Shown: positions 52,738 through 60,516, counted from the first letter of the stretch. The stretch is DNA of 64,000 nt from Pusillimonas minor (GCF_014237865.1 NZ_JACJUU010000006.1:124001-188000), one strand, 5' to 3'. Numbers and translations: made by a program. The notes: generated by a model from the sequence alone, not told the origin.

Positions 52738-54192
52738 ATGAGACGGTTTTGGGTTTACGTGCTGTTGATTATGGGGTTCGCGCATTTGACGCTGAACTTT
52801 TCTCCGCTGGGGCTGAGCGATCGGGCCGACAAATACCTTCAAGACCTTTTCAACACGTATGCCGGCGATCTAGTTTATGGGTCACCGCAGGACGATATCA
52901 CCGTCCTTTTGCTAACCGACGAGACACTTGAGGCACATCAGCGCGGGCACTGGCCAGCCAGCTACGATTTTCATGGCAAAGTGCTGAACTCCCTGCTGCA
53001 TGAAAAACCCCGAGCTGTCTTCATCGACTTTCTTTGGTTGAGCCAGCGCCTGGATGCAAGCCTTGGCATGCCTCGCGATGGCGATTATCTAATCAAGGTT
53101 TTGCGGCGTTATAACCTCGCCGGGATTCCCGTGTTTTTGGCCTCGACGCCTGCCGTAGAGCAAAACTGGCCCGAACTGGCAGGTTTGGTTGTACCGGTGC
53201 CGGCCGAGTTGAGCATTGACGTTATGGATTTTGTGTCCAGAACGTATCCGGTTGTCGTTGGCAACGCCCAGCAGACACCTGCGTTTCGCATAGCACAAGA
53301 AGTTCGGCCTGATCTGTTTGCCACTGACCCAACTGAGCCGATGGATGTCTTTTGGGGCACCTTGCCCAACAAGAAGAACGATTGGATGAAGGTCGAAAAG
53401 CACGACGCCGACATCGCAACAGTGGCTTTATACGGCTTTTCAGGTGTGAAGACTCCCGTCCCATTCGTCACTACGTTGTATGTTCGAGACTTGTTGAAGC
53501 AAACGGGCGAAAACCACGAGGATGTGCGAAAACAAGCGGCCGCGCTCATGAAAGACAAAATCATTTTGTATGGCGCCAACTTGACTGGTGTCAACGATCT
53601 GATTTTTACGCCTACGCGTGACATTCTGCCAGGGGTTTATTTGCATGCCATGGCATTGGATAACTTGTTGCGTTGGGGTGGGGAGTACAAGTCGGCTATG
53701 GGTACAGGTTTGCACGCAAATCGTATATGGCACGGCGTTTGGAGTTTATTGATTGTTTTGCCCGTGGCTATGTTGCTGGCTTTTTTCCATCGACGTCCAG
53801 GTTCGGGTACGCCCGGCAATCAAGGGGTTCGTACGCTCAATTTACCTTCGTCGATGGCGCCTCAGCCTCAAACGAGCCAAGTATTTGGATTGAACGCATT
53901 GCGCTCGTGGCGAATGCGGATGCTTGCGTTATTCGACCAGCATCGGGTGTTAGGCAGACTGTGCGTCATGTTGGCATTGGTTTGCTGGTTTGCTGCATGG
54001 GGTGTTGTTGAGTTTGTTTATTTCAACATCTCGGCGGGCACAGTGGCCGGCTACCTCGCCTTTTTAACCTTGGGCTTTTTCCTGGACAAGATCGGTCTGG
54101 TCGACTGGATGATCGACCACGTATACCTTTGGATCAGAAAGGCCTGCAGCCGACTTGCACAGACGCTAGGTCGTTATAAATCCCGAGTATAG
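52738..54192 (+). CDS. CHASE2-domain membrane protein without effector domain
   Basis: 484-residue protein. A first helix (about 4-20) is followed by a periplasmic CHASE2 sensor domain of about 300 residues (DDITVLLLTDETLEAHQRGH, KPRAVFIDFLWLSQ, LMKDKIILYGANLTGVNDLI, LPGVYLHAMALDNLL). Then come a helix (about 328-346), a cytoplasmic linker and two more helices (about 405-450). The usual C-terminal cyclase, kinase or GGDEF effector is absent. It is followed at 10 bp by a small secreted protein and then an M48 lipoprotein, so it may sense extracytoplasmic stress for them. No function can be assigned. Confidence 0.82.
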   Translation: MRRFWVYVLLIMGFAHLTLNFSPLGLSDRADKYLQDLFNTYAGDLVYGSPQDDITVLLLTDETLEAHQRGHWPASYDFHGKVLNSLLHEKPRAVFIDFLWLSQRLDASLGMPRDGDYLIKVLRRYNLAGIPVFLASTPAVEQNWPELAGLVVPVPAELSIDVMDFVSRTYPVVVGNAQQTPAFRIAQEVRPDLFATDPTEPMDVFWGTLPNKKNDWMKVEKHDADIATVALYGFSGVKTPVPFVTTLYVRDLLKQTGENHEDVRKQAAALMKDKIILYGANLTGVNDLIFTPTRDILPGVYLHAMALDNLLRWGGEYKSAMGTGLHANRIWHGVWSLLIVLPVAMLLAFFHRRPGSGTPGNQGVRTLNLPSSMAPQPQTSQVFGLNALRSWRMRMLALFDQHRVLGRLCVMLALVCWFAAWGVVEFVYFNISAGTVAGYLAFLTLGFFLDKIGLVDWMIDHVYLWIRKACSRLAQTLGRYKSRV

Positions 54193-54202
54193 GAAAAAGT
54201 TT

Positions 54203-54565
54203 ATGAAACTGAATATAAAGCAGTTCGCGCTGGCGGTGGCCTTAGGGGTCTCGTGTTATTCAACGGCAGCAGCTGATTTAAAGATTTCAGCACTGGCCGC
54301 AGATGCCACCGAACTAGACCTGTTTAGCCCAGCGGCAGATGGCGCCTATATTAAAAGCGTGGAACTGTCGGCGTTGAAATTTCCCATTGCGATTCTGGAA
54401 GATCGAAATGGTGGCTTCATCATTCGGTTTGAAGGCAAAAAGTACTATGTGAATGCCCCGGATGTGGTTGCGAATAATGTCTATAAGGTAACTGCCGAGT
54501 GCGACAACACATTTTCCACCGAGCTTGTCGGCGCCACGCGCGGCATAGCGGGCAAGGGGTGTTGA
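54203..54565 (+). CDS. Small secreted protein between CHASE2 and M48 genes
   Basis: 120-residue protein with a signal peptide (cleavage near TAAA-DL), not recognised as any family. The mature part is acidic, strand-rich and has two cysteines near the C-terminus (AECDNTF and GKGC), able to form one disulfide. AGGAAAAAG precedes the ATG. Ten bases separate it from the CHASE2 gene and two from the M48 gene, so it is a core member of this three-gene unit. Confidence 0.75.
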   Translation: MKLNIKQFALAVALGVSCYSTAAADLKISALAADATELDLFSPAADGAYIKSVELSALKFPIAILEDRNGGFIIRFEGKKYYVNAPDVVANNVYKVTAECDNTFSTELVGATRGIAGKGC

Positions 54566-54567
54566 AT

Positions 54568-56100
54568 ATGTATCGATTGTTAGCCCTATGCACAGCAGCC
54601 ATTTTCCTTACGGGTTGCGAGACACTAGGTACTACGCCACGTTGGATGCCTGCGGCATTGAATAGTGAATCCCCGTATTTGCAGCAGTTGTCGCCCGAGA
54701 AGATCAATGTGGCTTCCGACGCGGAAGACGTGCAGGAAGATGTTCGAAAAATGCAAAGTATGGGCTTGGGGTTGGTGTACTACCCCGAGCTTGAGCAGCT
54801 TTTGAATGACGAGTTGCAGCGGATCAAAAGCGCCTCTGACTTTACCGATGTTCCCGGCCGAGTTTACATTCTGGCGTCGCCCACGATGAACGCTTTGACT
54901 ACAGATCAAGGCAATATCTACATACCTATTGGTATGTTGATGGATATCCAGAGCGTGGATGAAATCGATGCGTTGCTTGCGCACGAGTTCGCCCATACCG
55001 TTTTGTCACATACCGACATCGACATACTGAAGGAAATCCAGAAGAAGGGTACCGCTGCGTATGCTCTAGTCAATCGGTTGGGTGTGGATGCCGGAAATGC
55101 CGAAAGCGTCGCCAGACGCATACGCAACAGCTTTGCGCTTTACATGGCTACCGAGAAGGTTCTTAGTCCTACCTGGAGTCGCACCCAAGAAACCGATGCT
55201 GACAAGCTTGCCGTGGATTTCCTGATACGAGCGGGGCGTAACGTAAACGGCATGACCGCCTTGCTGGGTCGTCTAGACCAGTGGGACAAGATTAACGCCA
55301 GCTTACGTGAAGACGATAAACCCAAACAAAGCATGTTAGTGGCGGTTGCTAGCAGTCAGTTTGCTCAAAACGAATGGCAGGCCCTGTTTATCCAGGCGCT
55401 GGAGCCCTTGGGGCAGAAGATAGAAGATGGCATTGCCCAGGCTAGCCACACGCATCTAAGTCCCGAAGAGCGTTTGAGCGATGTCAACGACTACATTCGT
55501 GCGCATTATCGCAAGGCTGCGCGCCCTGCTATGGATAGCAAGACGTGGCGCAGAGTGGCCCACAACCAGAAAGGCAAACGCTTGGCAAAAAGCGTGGTGC
55601 AATCGCACGTTGCTTTTCGTTCGGTCAGCCAGGGTAAAACTAATGTCGCTAGAGCAGTGCTTGCGAAATCTCGACATCGAGACGTAAATGGTCAGACCTT
55701 TTACCAGCTTGCCCTGGCTTCGGTGGCGGAAGACCGGGGGCGTAGTCAAGAAGTGCTTGCCATGGCTGAGGCCTCGGCTACCAATGTATACGACTCGTAT
55801 CGTCTGCATGTAATGGCGCAACAAGCCAAGGCGCGCCAAGCCGGGGGTAAGGCCGACAGTGACGAGCTGGCCGCTTTGTACAAACAGTTCGACGCTTATG
55901 GTCGCCCGGCCGAGTTCTACTACGACCTGATTCAACTTGCAGACACAACGGATAACTTGGGTATACAGGTCGAGCTAGGCCTGCGTTGCCAGGCCGCGTA
56001 TTTTGGTGATGCGAATGCTTGTTCGTCCGGTAAAAAGCAGGCTGAAGTAAAGCAAGAAGCAGGGTTGGTAGGTGGCTTGCTTGGGATTTTTGGCAACTAG
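54568..56100 (+). CDS. M48-family metalloprotease lipoprotein
   Basis: 510-residue periplasmic protease. The ATG at 54568 gives a lipoprotein signal (LTGC, Cys17) and lies two bases after the previous stop. The zinc motif HEFAH is at 139-143 and the third ligand E208 lies in QETDADKLAVDF, as in M48 (HtpX/BepA-like) peptidases. The C-terminal half (about 300-490) is helical and suggests degenerate TPR repeats, as in BepA. The likely role is envelope protein quality control together with the two upstream genes. Confidence 0.87.
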   Translation: MYRLLALCTAAIFLTGCETLGTTPRWMPAALNSESPYLQQLSPEKINVASDAEDVQEDVRKMQSMGLGLVYYPELEQLLNDELQRIKSASDFTDVPGRVYILASPTMNALTTDQGNIYIPIGMLMDIQSVDEIDALLAHEFAHTVLSHTDIDILKEIQKKGTAAYALVNRLGVDAGNAESVARRIRNSFALYMATEKVLSPTWSRTQETDADKLAVDFLIRAGRNVNGMTALLGRLDQWDKINASLREDDKPKQSMLVAVASSQFAQNEWQALFIQALEPLGQKIEDGIAQASHTHLSPEERLSDVNDYIRAHYRKAARPAMDSKTWRRVAHNQKGKRLAKSVVQSHVAFRSVSQGKTNVARAVLAKSRHRDVNGQTFYQLALASVAEDRGRSQEVLAMAEASATNVYDSYRLHVMAQQAKARQAGGKADSDELAALYKQFDAYGRPAEFYYDLIQLADTTDNLGIQVELGLRCQAAYFGDANACSSGKKQAEVKQEAGLVGGLLGIFGN

Positions 56101-56128
56101 CGATTGGGGGACGTCGAACCGATGCAGT

Positions 56129-56413
56129 TTATGTGCCCGTTAACCTTTGCTCTGAATTTCTATTTGCAAATGTCTGCTTGACGGGGTGGTTACGGTTGGA
56201 GCGGTAACCATGCCAACGTAGCACTGCAAGACAAAACGCATGCGCAGCGTTGTAGGCCAGATCGAAGCGACTCTCGATAGACAGCGACTCGTTTAGTGCA
56301 TCACGCAAACGAGCATGCCCTGAATGGATTAAGCCTTCAAACTCTCGTTTGTCAGGCGGTTCGGCCCGCAACGGCTTGTTGGGGCCGCTTAGGTTTTCAA
56401 ATGCCGAGGTCAC
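56129..56413 (-). pseudogene. HEPN-domain protein, C-terminally truncated
   Basis: 94 codons overlapping the end of the nucleotidyltransferase gene by 17 bases, the usual order of MNT/HEPN toxin-antitoxin pairs. The first two thirds read as a HEPN helical bundle (HARLRDALNESLSIESRFDL, AYNAAHAFCLAVLRWHGYRS). The remainder (NRNHPVKQTFANRNSEQRLT) is unlike the family, which normally continues for 40-50 more residues. Probably a truncated, inactive partner. Confidence 0.62.
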
Positions 56414-57023
56414 TGTCTTTCCCTAGTATCCAGATCTTGGGTTGTTCCAAGACACGGGTCAGGAATGATTCCTGATTGGCAAGGCGTTTCTGGAACTCGT
56501 CTTGAGACAGTATGGTTGGGTTGACCGGGCGTCCGAGGGTCGCACTGGCCGCTTCAACGGCGGTGAAAAGCTCACCGTAGCTGATGCCATCGCTGATCAC
56601 CATCAGATCTATGTCGCTGCTGGCCGTGTCCGTCTTCTTGGCGACGGAGCCATAGACAAAAGCTGCGGTAATCTGGGCCGACATGGGCTGAAGTGCTGTG
56701 CGCAACGGTTCAGCCAGGCCTACCGTCTTCTGGATAATGGAACGTAGCTCATTAAAGATGGGCGATTCTGCGTTCGCTTGGTAGTGCTTCTGATTGCCAA
56801 CTGCCATCACGGTCACCAAGCCACTATTTGTGAGCGTAGCCAGTTCACGTTGCACGGCGCCGGAGCCACTGGCCGCGAGGCTGATCAATTCATTGGCATA
56901 AAAGCTGCGATCGGGCTGACCATACAGTATCCCTAGCACCCGCTGTTTGGTACTGGGAAAGAGAGCGTCGGACAGGCTCCAACAGGGCGCTGTAGTGCTT
57001 GAAATACCCATATTGGGCTTCAT
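56397..57023 (-). CDS. Winged-helix nucleotidyltransferase (MNT-type antitoxin-like)
   Basis: 208-residue protein from the ATG at 57023; another ATG at 57011 and a TTG at 57032 are alternatives, none with a clear ribosome site. An N-terminal winged helix (about 20-80: FPSTKQRVLGILYGQPDRSF, YANELISLAASGSGAVQREL) precedes a minimal nucleotidyltransferase domain with FVYGSVAKKTDTASSDIDLM (GS at 125-126, DxD at 137-139). In MNT/HEPN systems this partner AMPylates and silences the HEPN toxin. Two matching operator-like palindromes overlap its start, so it probably represses itself. Confidence 0.8.
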   Translation of the reverse strand: MKPNMGISSTTAPCWSLSDALFPSTKQRVLGILYGQPDRSFYANELISLAASGSGAVQRELATLTNSGLVTVMAVGNQKHYQANAESPIFNELRSIIQKTVGLAEPLRTALQPMSAQITAAFVYGSVAKKTDTASSDIDLMVISDGISYGELFTAVEAASATLGRPVNPTILSQDEFQKRLANQESFLTRVLEQPKIWILGKDSDLGI

Positions 57024-57039
57024 GATACCCAATTTGGGT
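57006..57039. promoter_or_regulatory. Paired palindromes at the start of the nucleotidyltransferase gene
   Basis: ACCCATATTGGGC (57006-57018) and ACCCAATTTGGGT (57027-57039) are two copies of an ACCCA-N3-TGGGT palindrome whose starts are exactly 21 bp apart, two helical turns. The first lies inside the first codons of the gene. This is the layout expected for autoregulation by a dimeric winged-helix protein. Confidence 0.6.
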
Positions 57040-57188
57040 TTTTTTGGCTACTGGATTCAGGAACTTTGAAAATTACCGCATGCGGGTCTTGGCCCAGTGC
57101 GGTTGGAACGGTGTGATTAACCGTGTCTAGTGAATGCGTATCCCCCGATAATGGGGAAGAGCCAAGTAAAATCAGGGGTTTATCAGAG

Positions 57189-57208
57189 TGGTGCCCGGGG
57201 CCGGAATC
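57189..57208 (-). other. tRNA-Leu-like 3' end, candidate island attachment site
   Basis: On the minus strand the 20-mer GATTCCGGCCCCGGGCACCA reads as the end of a tRNA: T-loop GATT, T-stem CCGGC, acceptor strand CCCGGGC, discriminator A, CCA. The acceptor strand would pair with GCCCGGG, a typical 5' end of betaproteobacterial tRNA-Leu. Upstream sequence diverges after the T-loop, so only the 3' fragment is present. Such fragments are left at the distal end of integrated islands. The rest of the 57040-57412 gap holds no gene that I can support. Confidence 0.5.
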
Positions 57209-57412
57209 AAAAGCCGCATGAATAAAGGGTTTGCGGGTGTTTGGGGAAATTTTTGCGTATCCCCATAAAAACAACAGTCTGGTGTTAGACGGGTTTGGAA
57301 GGGGCGGTCGGGAAAGGTGGGTTGTCTTGTGGCGCCGATGCATCGCCAGAGGCGATGGGATGAATTCGCTGTTTCGGCCTCTGGCTACGAGAATAGTTCT
57401 GAATGGGTGCGC

Positions 57413-57688
57413 TTACTTGCGGCTGGCTTTTTCGAGGTCATCAATCAAGGATTCTGGGTTATTGAAGCGGGCACGACGGTTCTTGATGATTTCCCCTGCT
57501 TCGGCCATTGCCGCACGGCTACGGGCATTTGGGGCCTTGACCGCGAACGGTAGCTCTTTGTCGGCAACAACCCGTGTCAGGAAGAGGCGAACAGCATCAG
57601 ACACGGTCAAGCCCATTGAAGCCAGCGTTTTCGTGGCCTGTGCTTTGATCTTTTCGTCTACATGCACATGCACCATGGTGGTTGCCAT
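57413..57688 (-). CDS. RelB/DinJ-family antitoxin, orphan
   Basis: 91-residue protein. The ATG at 57688 starts a ribbon-helix-helix DNA-binding domain (TTMVHVHVDEKIKAQATKTL, ASMGLTVSDAVRLFLTRVVA) typical of RelB/DinJ antitoxins, followed by a flexible toxin-binding tail (NPESLIDDLEKASRK). No RelE/YafQ-type toxin follows on the same strand down to 57040, so the pair is broken or the toxin is encoded elsewhere. Confidence 0.85.
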   Translation of the reverse strand: MATTMVHVHVDEKIKAQATKTLASMGLTVSDAVRLFLTRVVADKELPFAVKAPNARSRAAMAEAGEIIKNRRARFNNPESLIDDLEKASRK

Positions 57689-58017
57689 AAGAGTCTCCAG
57701 CTGAGTGTGATTGAGATACATTGCATCGCAAATTGGTGGTGCGCCGGAAGCTCACCCGACACCCCAGCGAGGTGATTGCATCAAGGTGGTAATTCTTGAT
57801 GCATCGTCGAACTGGGCGCTGACCTTCCTGTCGAACCACTAAGAAATCCTCAGTAGTTGCCTCTTCAGTCAGAGGGTGGCAACATCCGATCGCTGGCGGC
57901 AGCCTGATGCCGTAGCCGTTGGCCGTTTCTCGGGCTTCAGGCTATCATGACCAGAGTTGGTTTGTAATATCCTGGCGGAAAAAGTCAGGGTGGCAGTTTG
58001 CTAGTCGTTTGGAGAAA
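57689..58017. other. Intergenic region with a 9-bp inverted repeat
   Basis: 329 bp between the divergent relB-like gene and the zeta-like module. The notable element is a perfect repeat, TGCATCAAG (57777-57785) and CTTGATGCA (57795-57803), around a 9-base spacer, a possible operator. No gene is supported. Confidence 0.5.
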
Positions 58018-58251
58018 ATGATGCAAGCAGGAACGAAAAAAATAGCCATTCAGGAAGGCGACATCCCAAGCCTTGCCAAGGATGCTGTTCGAAAGGCTTA
58101 TGATCGGGCACTGAAGTCGGGCAGCAGTGTGCTTGAGGTCGTGGACGGGCAACTGGTTAAGTCGAATCCTGATGGTTCCAGGACCATTCTGAAGGCTTTG
58201 CACCCAGGCAGGGTAGTCACTCCTGGCACAAAAATTCGTCTCAGGAAGTAG
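58018..58251 (+). CDS. Small partner of zeta-like kinase, putative antitoxin
   Basis: 77-residue protein with a TTTGGAG ribosome site. It is mixed helical at the start (IPSLAKDAVRKAYDRALKSG) and strand-rich and basic at the end (HPGRVVTPGTKIRLRK). It stops five bases before a zeta-toxin-like gene, the arrangement of a toxin-antitoxin pair. I do not recognise the family; the antitoxin role is inferred from position. Confidence 0.7.
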   Translation: MMQAGTKKIAIQEGDIPSLAKDAVRKAYDRALKSGSSVLEVVDGQLVKSNPDGSRTILKALHPGRVVTPGTKIRLRK

Positions 58252-58256
58252 AGATC

Positions 58257-58979
58257 GTGCCACGACTGCGGATGTTTGCCGGTCCGAATGGGTCTGGTAA
58301 AAGCACGATGAAGGAAGTTATCCCGGAGGCGCTGCTCGGCGTGTATATCAATCCGGACGACATAGAGAAAGCATGGCGACAATCTGGTTGCATTGATTTT
58401 GCCGCGTTCAAGTTGTGCGTCGATGCTGAAGACGTATTGGCCTTTTTCAGACAGTCCACCTTTCTGGCGAACGCAGGGCTCTCCTTGGAGGTTTCTCATC
58501 TTCGTCTTGACAAGGGCCGGCTATGTCTTGACCCTGCTCTGGTCAATTCTTATTTCGCCTCTGTCGTATCCGACTTCATTCGCCAAAAGTTGCTAGAGCA
58601 GAACATCGACTTCACTTTCGAGACGGTAATGTCGTCGTCAGATAAGGTCGATTTTTTGCATCGGGCCAAGGCTGCTGGGTTTCGGATTTATCTTTACTAC
58701 GTAGCCACTGAAGATCCGGACATTAATATTTCGCGGGTACGGCATCGCGTTAAGATGCATGGTCATGATGTGCCTGAAGACAAGATCATTGAGCGCTACT
58801 TCAGATCTCTTGATCTATTGGTTGATGCAATTCGTCTTTCAGATAGGGCGTATATTTTCGACAACTCCAGCCAGAATAGGATCTGGCTGGCGGAAGTGAC
58901 TGATGGGACTGAATTGGAGTTCAAAACTGATTTGGTGCCTCATTGGTTTGAGACGTACGTTCTCGAAAGGTTGAGCTGA
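58257..58979 (+). CDS. Zeta-toxin-like P-loop kinase
   Basis: 240-residue protein starting at GTG. Walker A GPNGSGKST is at residues 9-17, close to the N-terminus as in zeta toxins and related kinases. Further zeta-like elements are YINPDDIEKAW (substrate aspartate region) and the FTFETVMSSSDKVDFLHRAK stretch followed by RIYLYYVATEDPDINISRVR. True zeta toxins phosphorylate UDP-N-acetylglucosamine; this one is shorter and its substrate is unknown. Paired with the 77-residue protein upstream. Confidence 0.83.
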   Translation: MPRLRMFAGPNGSGKSTMKEVIPEALLGVYINPDDIEKAWRQSGCIDFAAFKLCVDAEDVLAFFRQSTFLANAGLSLEVSHLRLDKGRLCLDPALVNSYFASVVSDFIRQKLLEQNIDFTFETVMSSSDKVDFLHRAKAAGFRIYLYYVATEDPDINISRVRHRVKMHGHDVPEDKIIERYFRSLDLLVDAIRLSDRAYIFDNSSQNRIWLAEVTDGTELEFKTDLVPHWFETYVLERLS

Positions 58980-59003
58980 TTAGGGAAAGACTCTCGTGCC
59001 GAG

Positions 59004-59024
59004 CTATCCGGAAATTCCGGATAG
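59004..59024. repeat. Perfect 21-bp palindrome
   Basis: Two 10-bp arms, CTATCCGGAA and TTCCGGATAG, around a single central A, 24 bases after the zeta-like gene stop and at the broken end of the RhuM fragment. There is no T-run. It could be a convergent terminator lacking a tail, an operator or a recombination junction. Confidence 0.55.
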
Positions 59025-59210
59025 TTGGATCTTTCTGCACTTTTTCTCGGCGTAGATATTCTTGATGAGCTCTCCGACGGTTCTTACATCCTTGTCGAAT
59101 AGTTTGACCATCTGCGCCTGCCTGAGCCAGATAGTGTCGTTGTCAAGCGCCACCTCCAGACGGGCAAGCCCATCGGCAGAGACAAAAAGGTGGACGTCGG
59201 ATGGGGTCAT
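59004..59210 (-). pseudogene. RhuM-family N-terminal fragment
   Basis: 68 codons from the ATG at 59210 matching the first domain of RhuM/virulence-associated proteins (LARLEVALDNDTIWLRQAQM, VKLFDKDVRTVGELIKNIYA). The family normally continues for more than 250 residues; here the homology breaks after IYAEKKC and a stop follows. The break coincides with a perfect 21-bp palindrome at 59004-59024. Remnant of mobile DNA. Confidence 0.65.
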
Positions 59211-59257
59211 CGTTTGCTTTTCCGTCTGGTGAACACAATCAATCAGACCCATTGATA

Positions 59258-59563
59258 CTACATCACTGTTTGATTACGCGGGCGGCCAGAGCGTGCGCGG
59301 CGCTGTGCGAGATGAGTGGTCACCCACTCCTCCACGTCAGTACGTCGCCATCTGGGGTTGCTGCGTTTGCCATCGTCATTGAGGCGCAGGCGGATGGCCA
59401 CCGGAAATCCCGGAGCCAGGGCAATGGTTTCCCGGATATACCGGGCGGGGTAGCCCAGCATCGCGCCGACATCTTCGGCACTGAGCAGGGCTTCGGGTGA
59501 CATTCTCGCCGCAATCTGTCGGGCGAGCTCGGAGTAATTGAATTCGGTTGCAACAGTAGTCAT
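59258..59563 (-). CDS. AlpA/excisionase-like DNA-binding protein
   Basis: 101-residue protein from the ATG at 59563, nine bases after a GAAG ribosome site. Residues 20-95 look like a winged helix of the AlpA/MerR-excisionase type (LLSAEDVGAMLGYPARYIRE, IRLRLNDDGKRSNPRWRRTD, VEEWVTTHL). Such small regulators are common on genomic islands and control integrase genes. No integrase is found in the window. Confidence 0.7.
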   Translation of the reverse strand: MTTVATEFNYSELARQIAARMSPEALLSAEDVGAMLGYPARYIRETIALAPGFPVAIRLRLNDDGKRSNPRWRRTDVEEWVTTHLAQRRARSGRPRNQTVM

Positions 59564-59572
59564 GGTTTGCAT

Positions 59573-60075
59573 CTTCTTTGCGGCGGGCTCTGCAGACATT
59601 GGCGGCAAGGCACGGCAGCGAGTTGGTCAATAAGAACAGCTGGCCAGGCGCAAGAGGTGCTGCGCCTGGCGGTAAAGCGGTGTGCGGTCTTCTCCCGCTG
59701 TCTTCAGCCCGATTACGACGCCATCGGCTGATTACAGGCGCGACACTCATCCCTGAGTGCCGACCCCCCGGGCTCGTTCCCGTACAGCACCTCGCGCAAG
59801 AGGTCGGTGTTGAGCCCATGGATTTCACCTGTTTTGCTTCTACCCAGGTGCCTTGCAGGTAGTCACGCAGTCGCGTGCCGCAAGCGGCAGGGCGTGATGT
59901 TCATCGATTGCTTGTTGTTAAAGAGCGTGAATGAATAGTAGCAAATGCTTTTTAATTGAGCAATAGATAACGTAGCAATGCGATGCAATTGCCACGTTTC
60001 GAAGGTGATGTGGAGATTGGGCGGACGAATTGCCCGAAAGACGGGAGGGGAAGCCAGGGTAAGAGGGTAGCGTTG
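59573..60075. other. Non-coding stretch with strong stem-loops
   Basis: About 500 bp upstream of the AlpA-like gene without a supportable gene. It holds a perfect 10-bp stem with 8-base loop, GCCAGGCGCA (59643-59652) and TGCGCCTGGC (59661-59670), and a tight TGCCGC-AA-GCGGCA hairpin at 59876-59889. Both would lie in the leader of the AlpA-like mRNA. Confidence 0.5.
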
Positions 60076-60516
60076 CTACTGTTGCTTTGTGTCGAGCTCT
60101 TGCGCCAGCACCAGGCCGGCCGTTACTACCGACAGCAAGGCCGGTGTGGCCCATTCGGGCACGGGCTCACTTGGCTGGCGTAGCACCAGTTCGACAATCC
60201 GCTGTACGGGAACCGACGACGCGCGGTAGCGAGCCGCGATGTCGTCGGGGCTCGCATCAGCTGCATGCAAAGGCGGGAGGGCAGGGGGCTCGTTGCCTTC
60301 AGCCTGGGTAAACCATCCACGCATTCCGGGAATGCTCTCGATGTGGCGTATGGTTTTTTCGGAAACGGCGCGTGAACCATTGAGCATCTGCCGGATGAAC
60401 GCACCATCTTTGAAGCCCAGGCGGCGGCCAAAGGCACTGCGATCACCGAGGGTGAGGTGATCAATGGCCTTGGAAAGTAGCTCGCGGCGCTGCTGGGCGA
60501 TATGTGCTTCGTTCAT
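60076..60516 (-). CDS. Xre-type helix-turn-helix protein
   Basis: 146-residue protein from the ATG at 60516. Residues 10-65 form a phage-repressor-like helix-turn-helix (HLTLGDRSAFGRRLGFKDGA, FIRQMLNGSRAVSEKTIRHI). The C-terminal part (about 70-146) is not a peptidase domain and is not recognised. This resembles small repressors of prophages and islands. Nothing in the neighbourhood reveals its target. Confidence 0.75.
   Translation of the reverse strand: MNEAHIAQQRRELLSKAIDHLTLGDRSAFGRRLGFKDGAFIRQMLNGSRAVSEKTIRHIESIPGMRGWFTQAEGNEPPALPPLHAADASPDDIAARYRASSVPVQRIVELVLRQPSEPVPEWATPALLSVVTAGLVLAQELDTKQQ

Noticed and set aside
59376-59828. 150-codon minus-strand frame upstream of and overlapping the AlpA-like gene.
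   Set aside because: No recognisable domain and no ribosome site; the AlpA-like frame explains the overlapping part.
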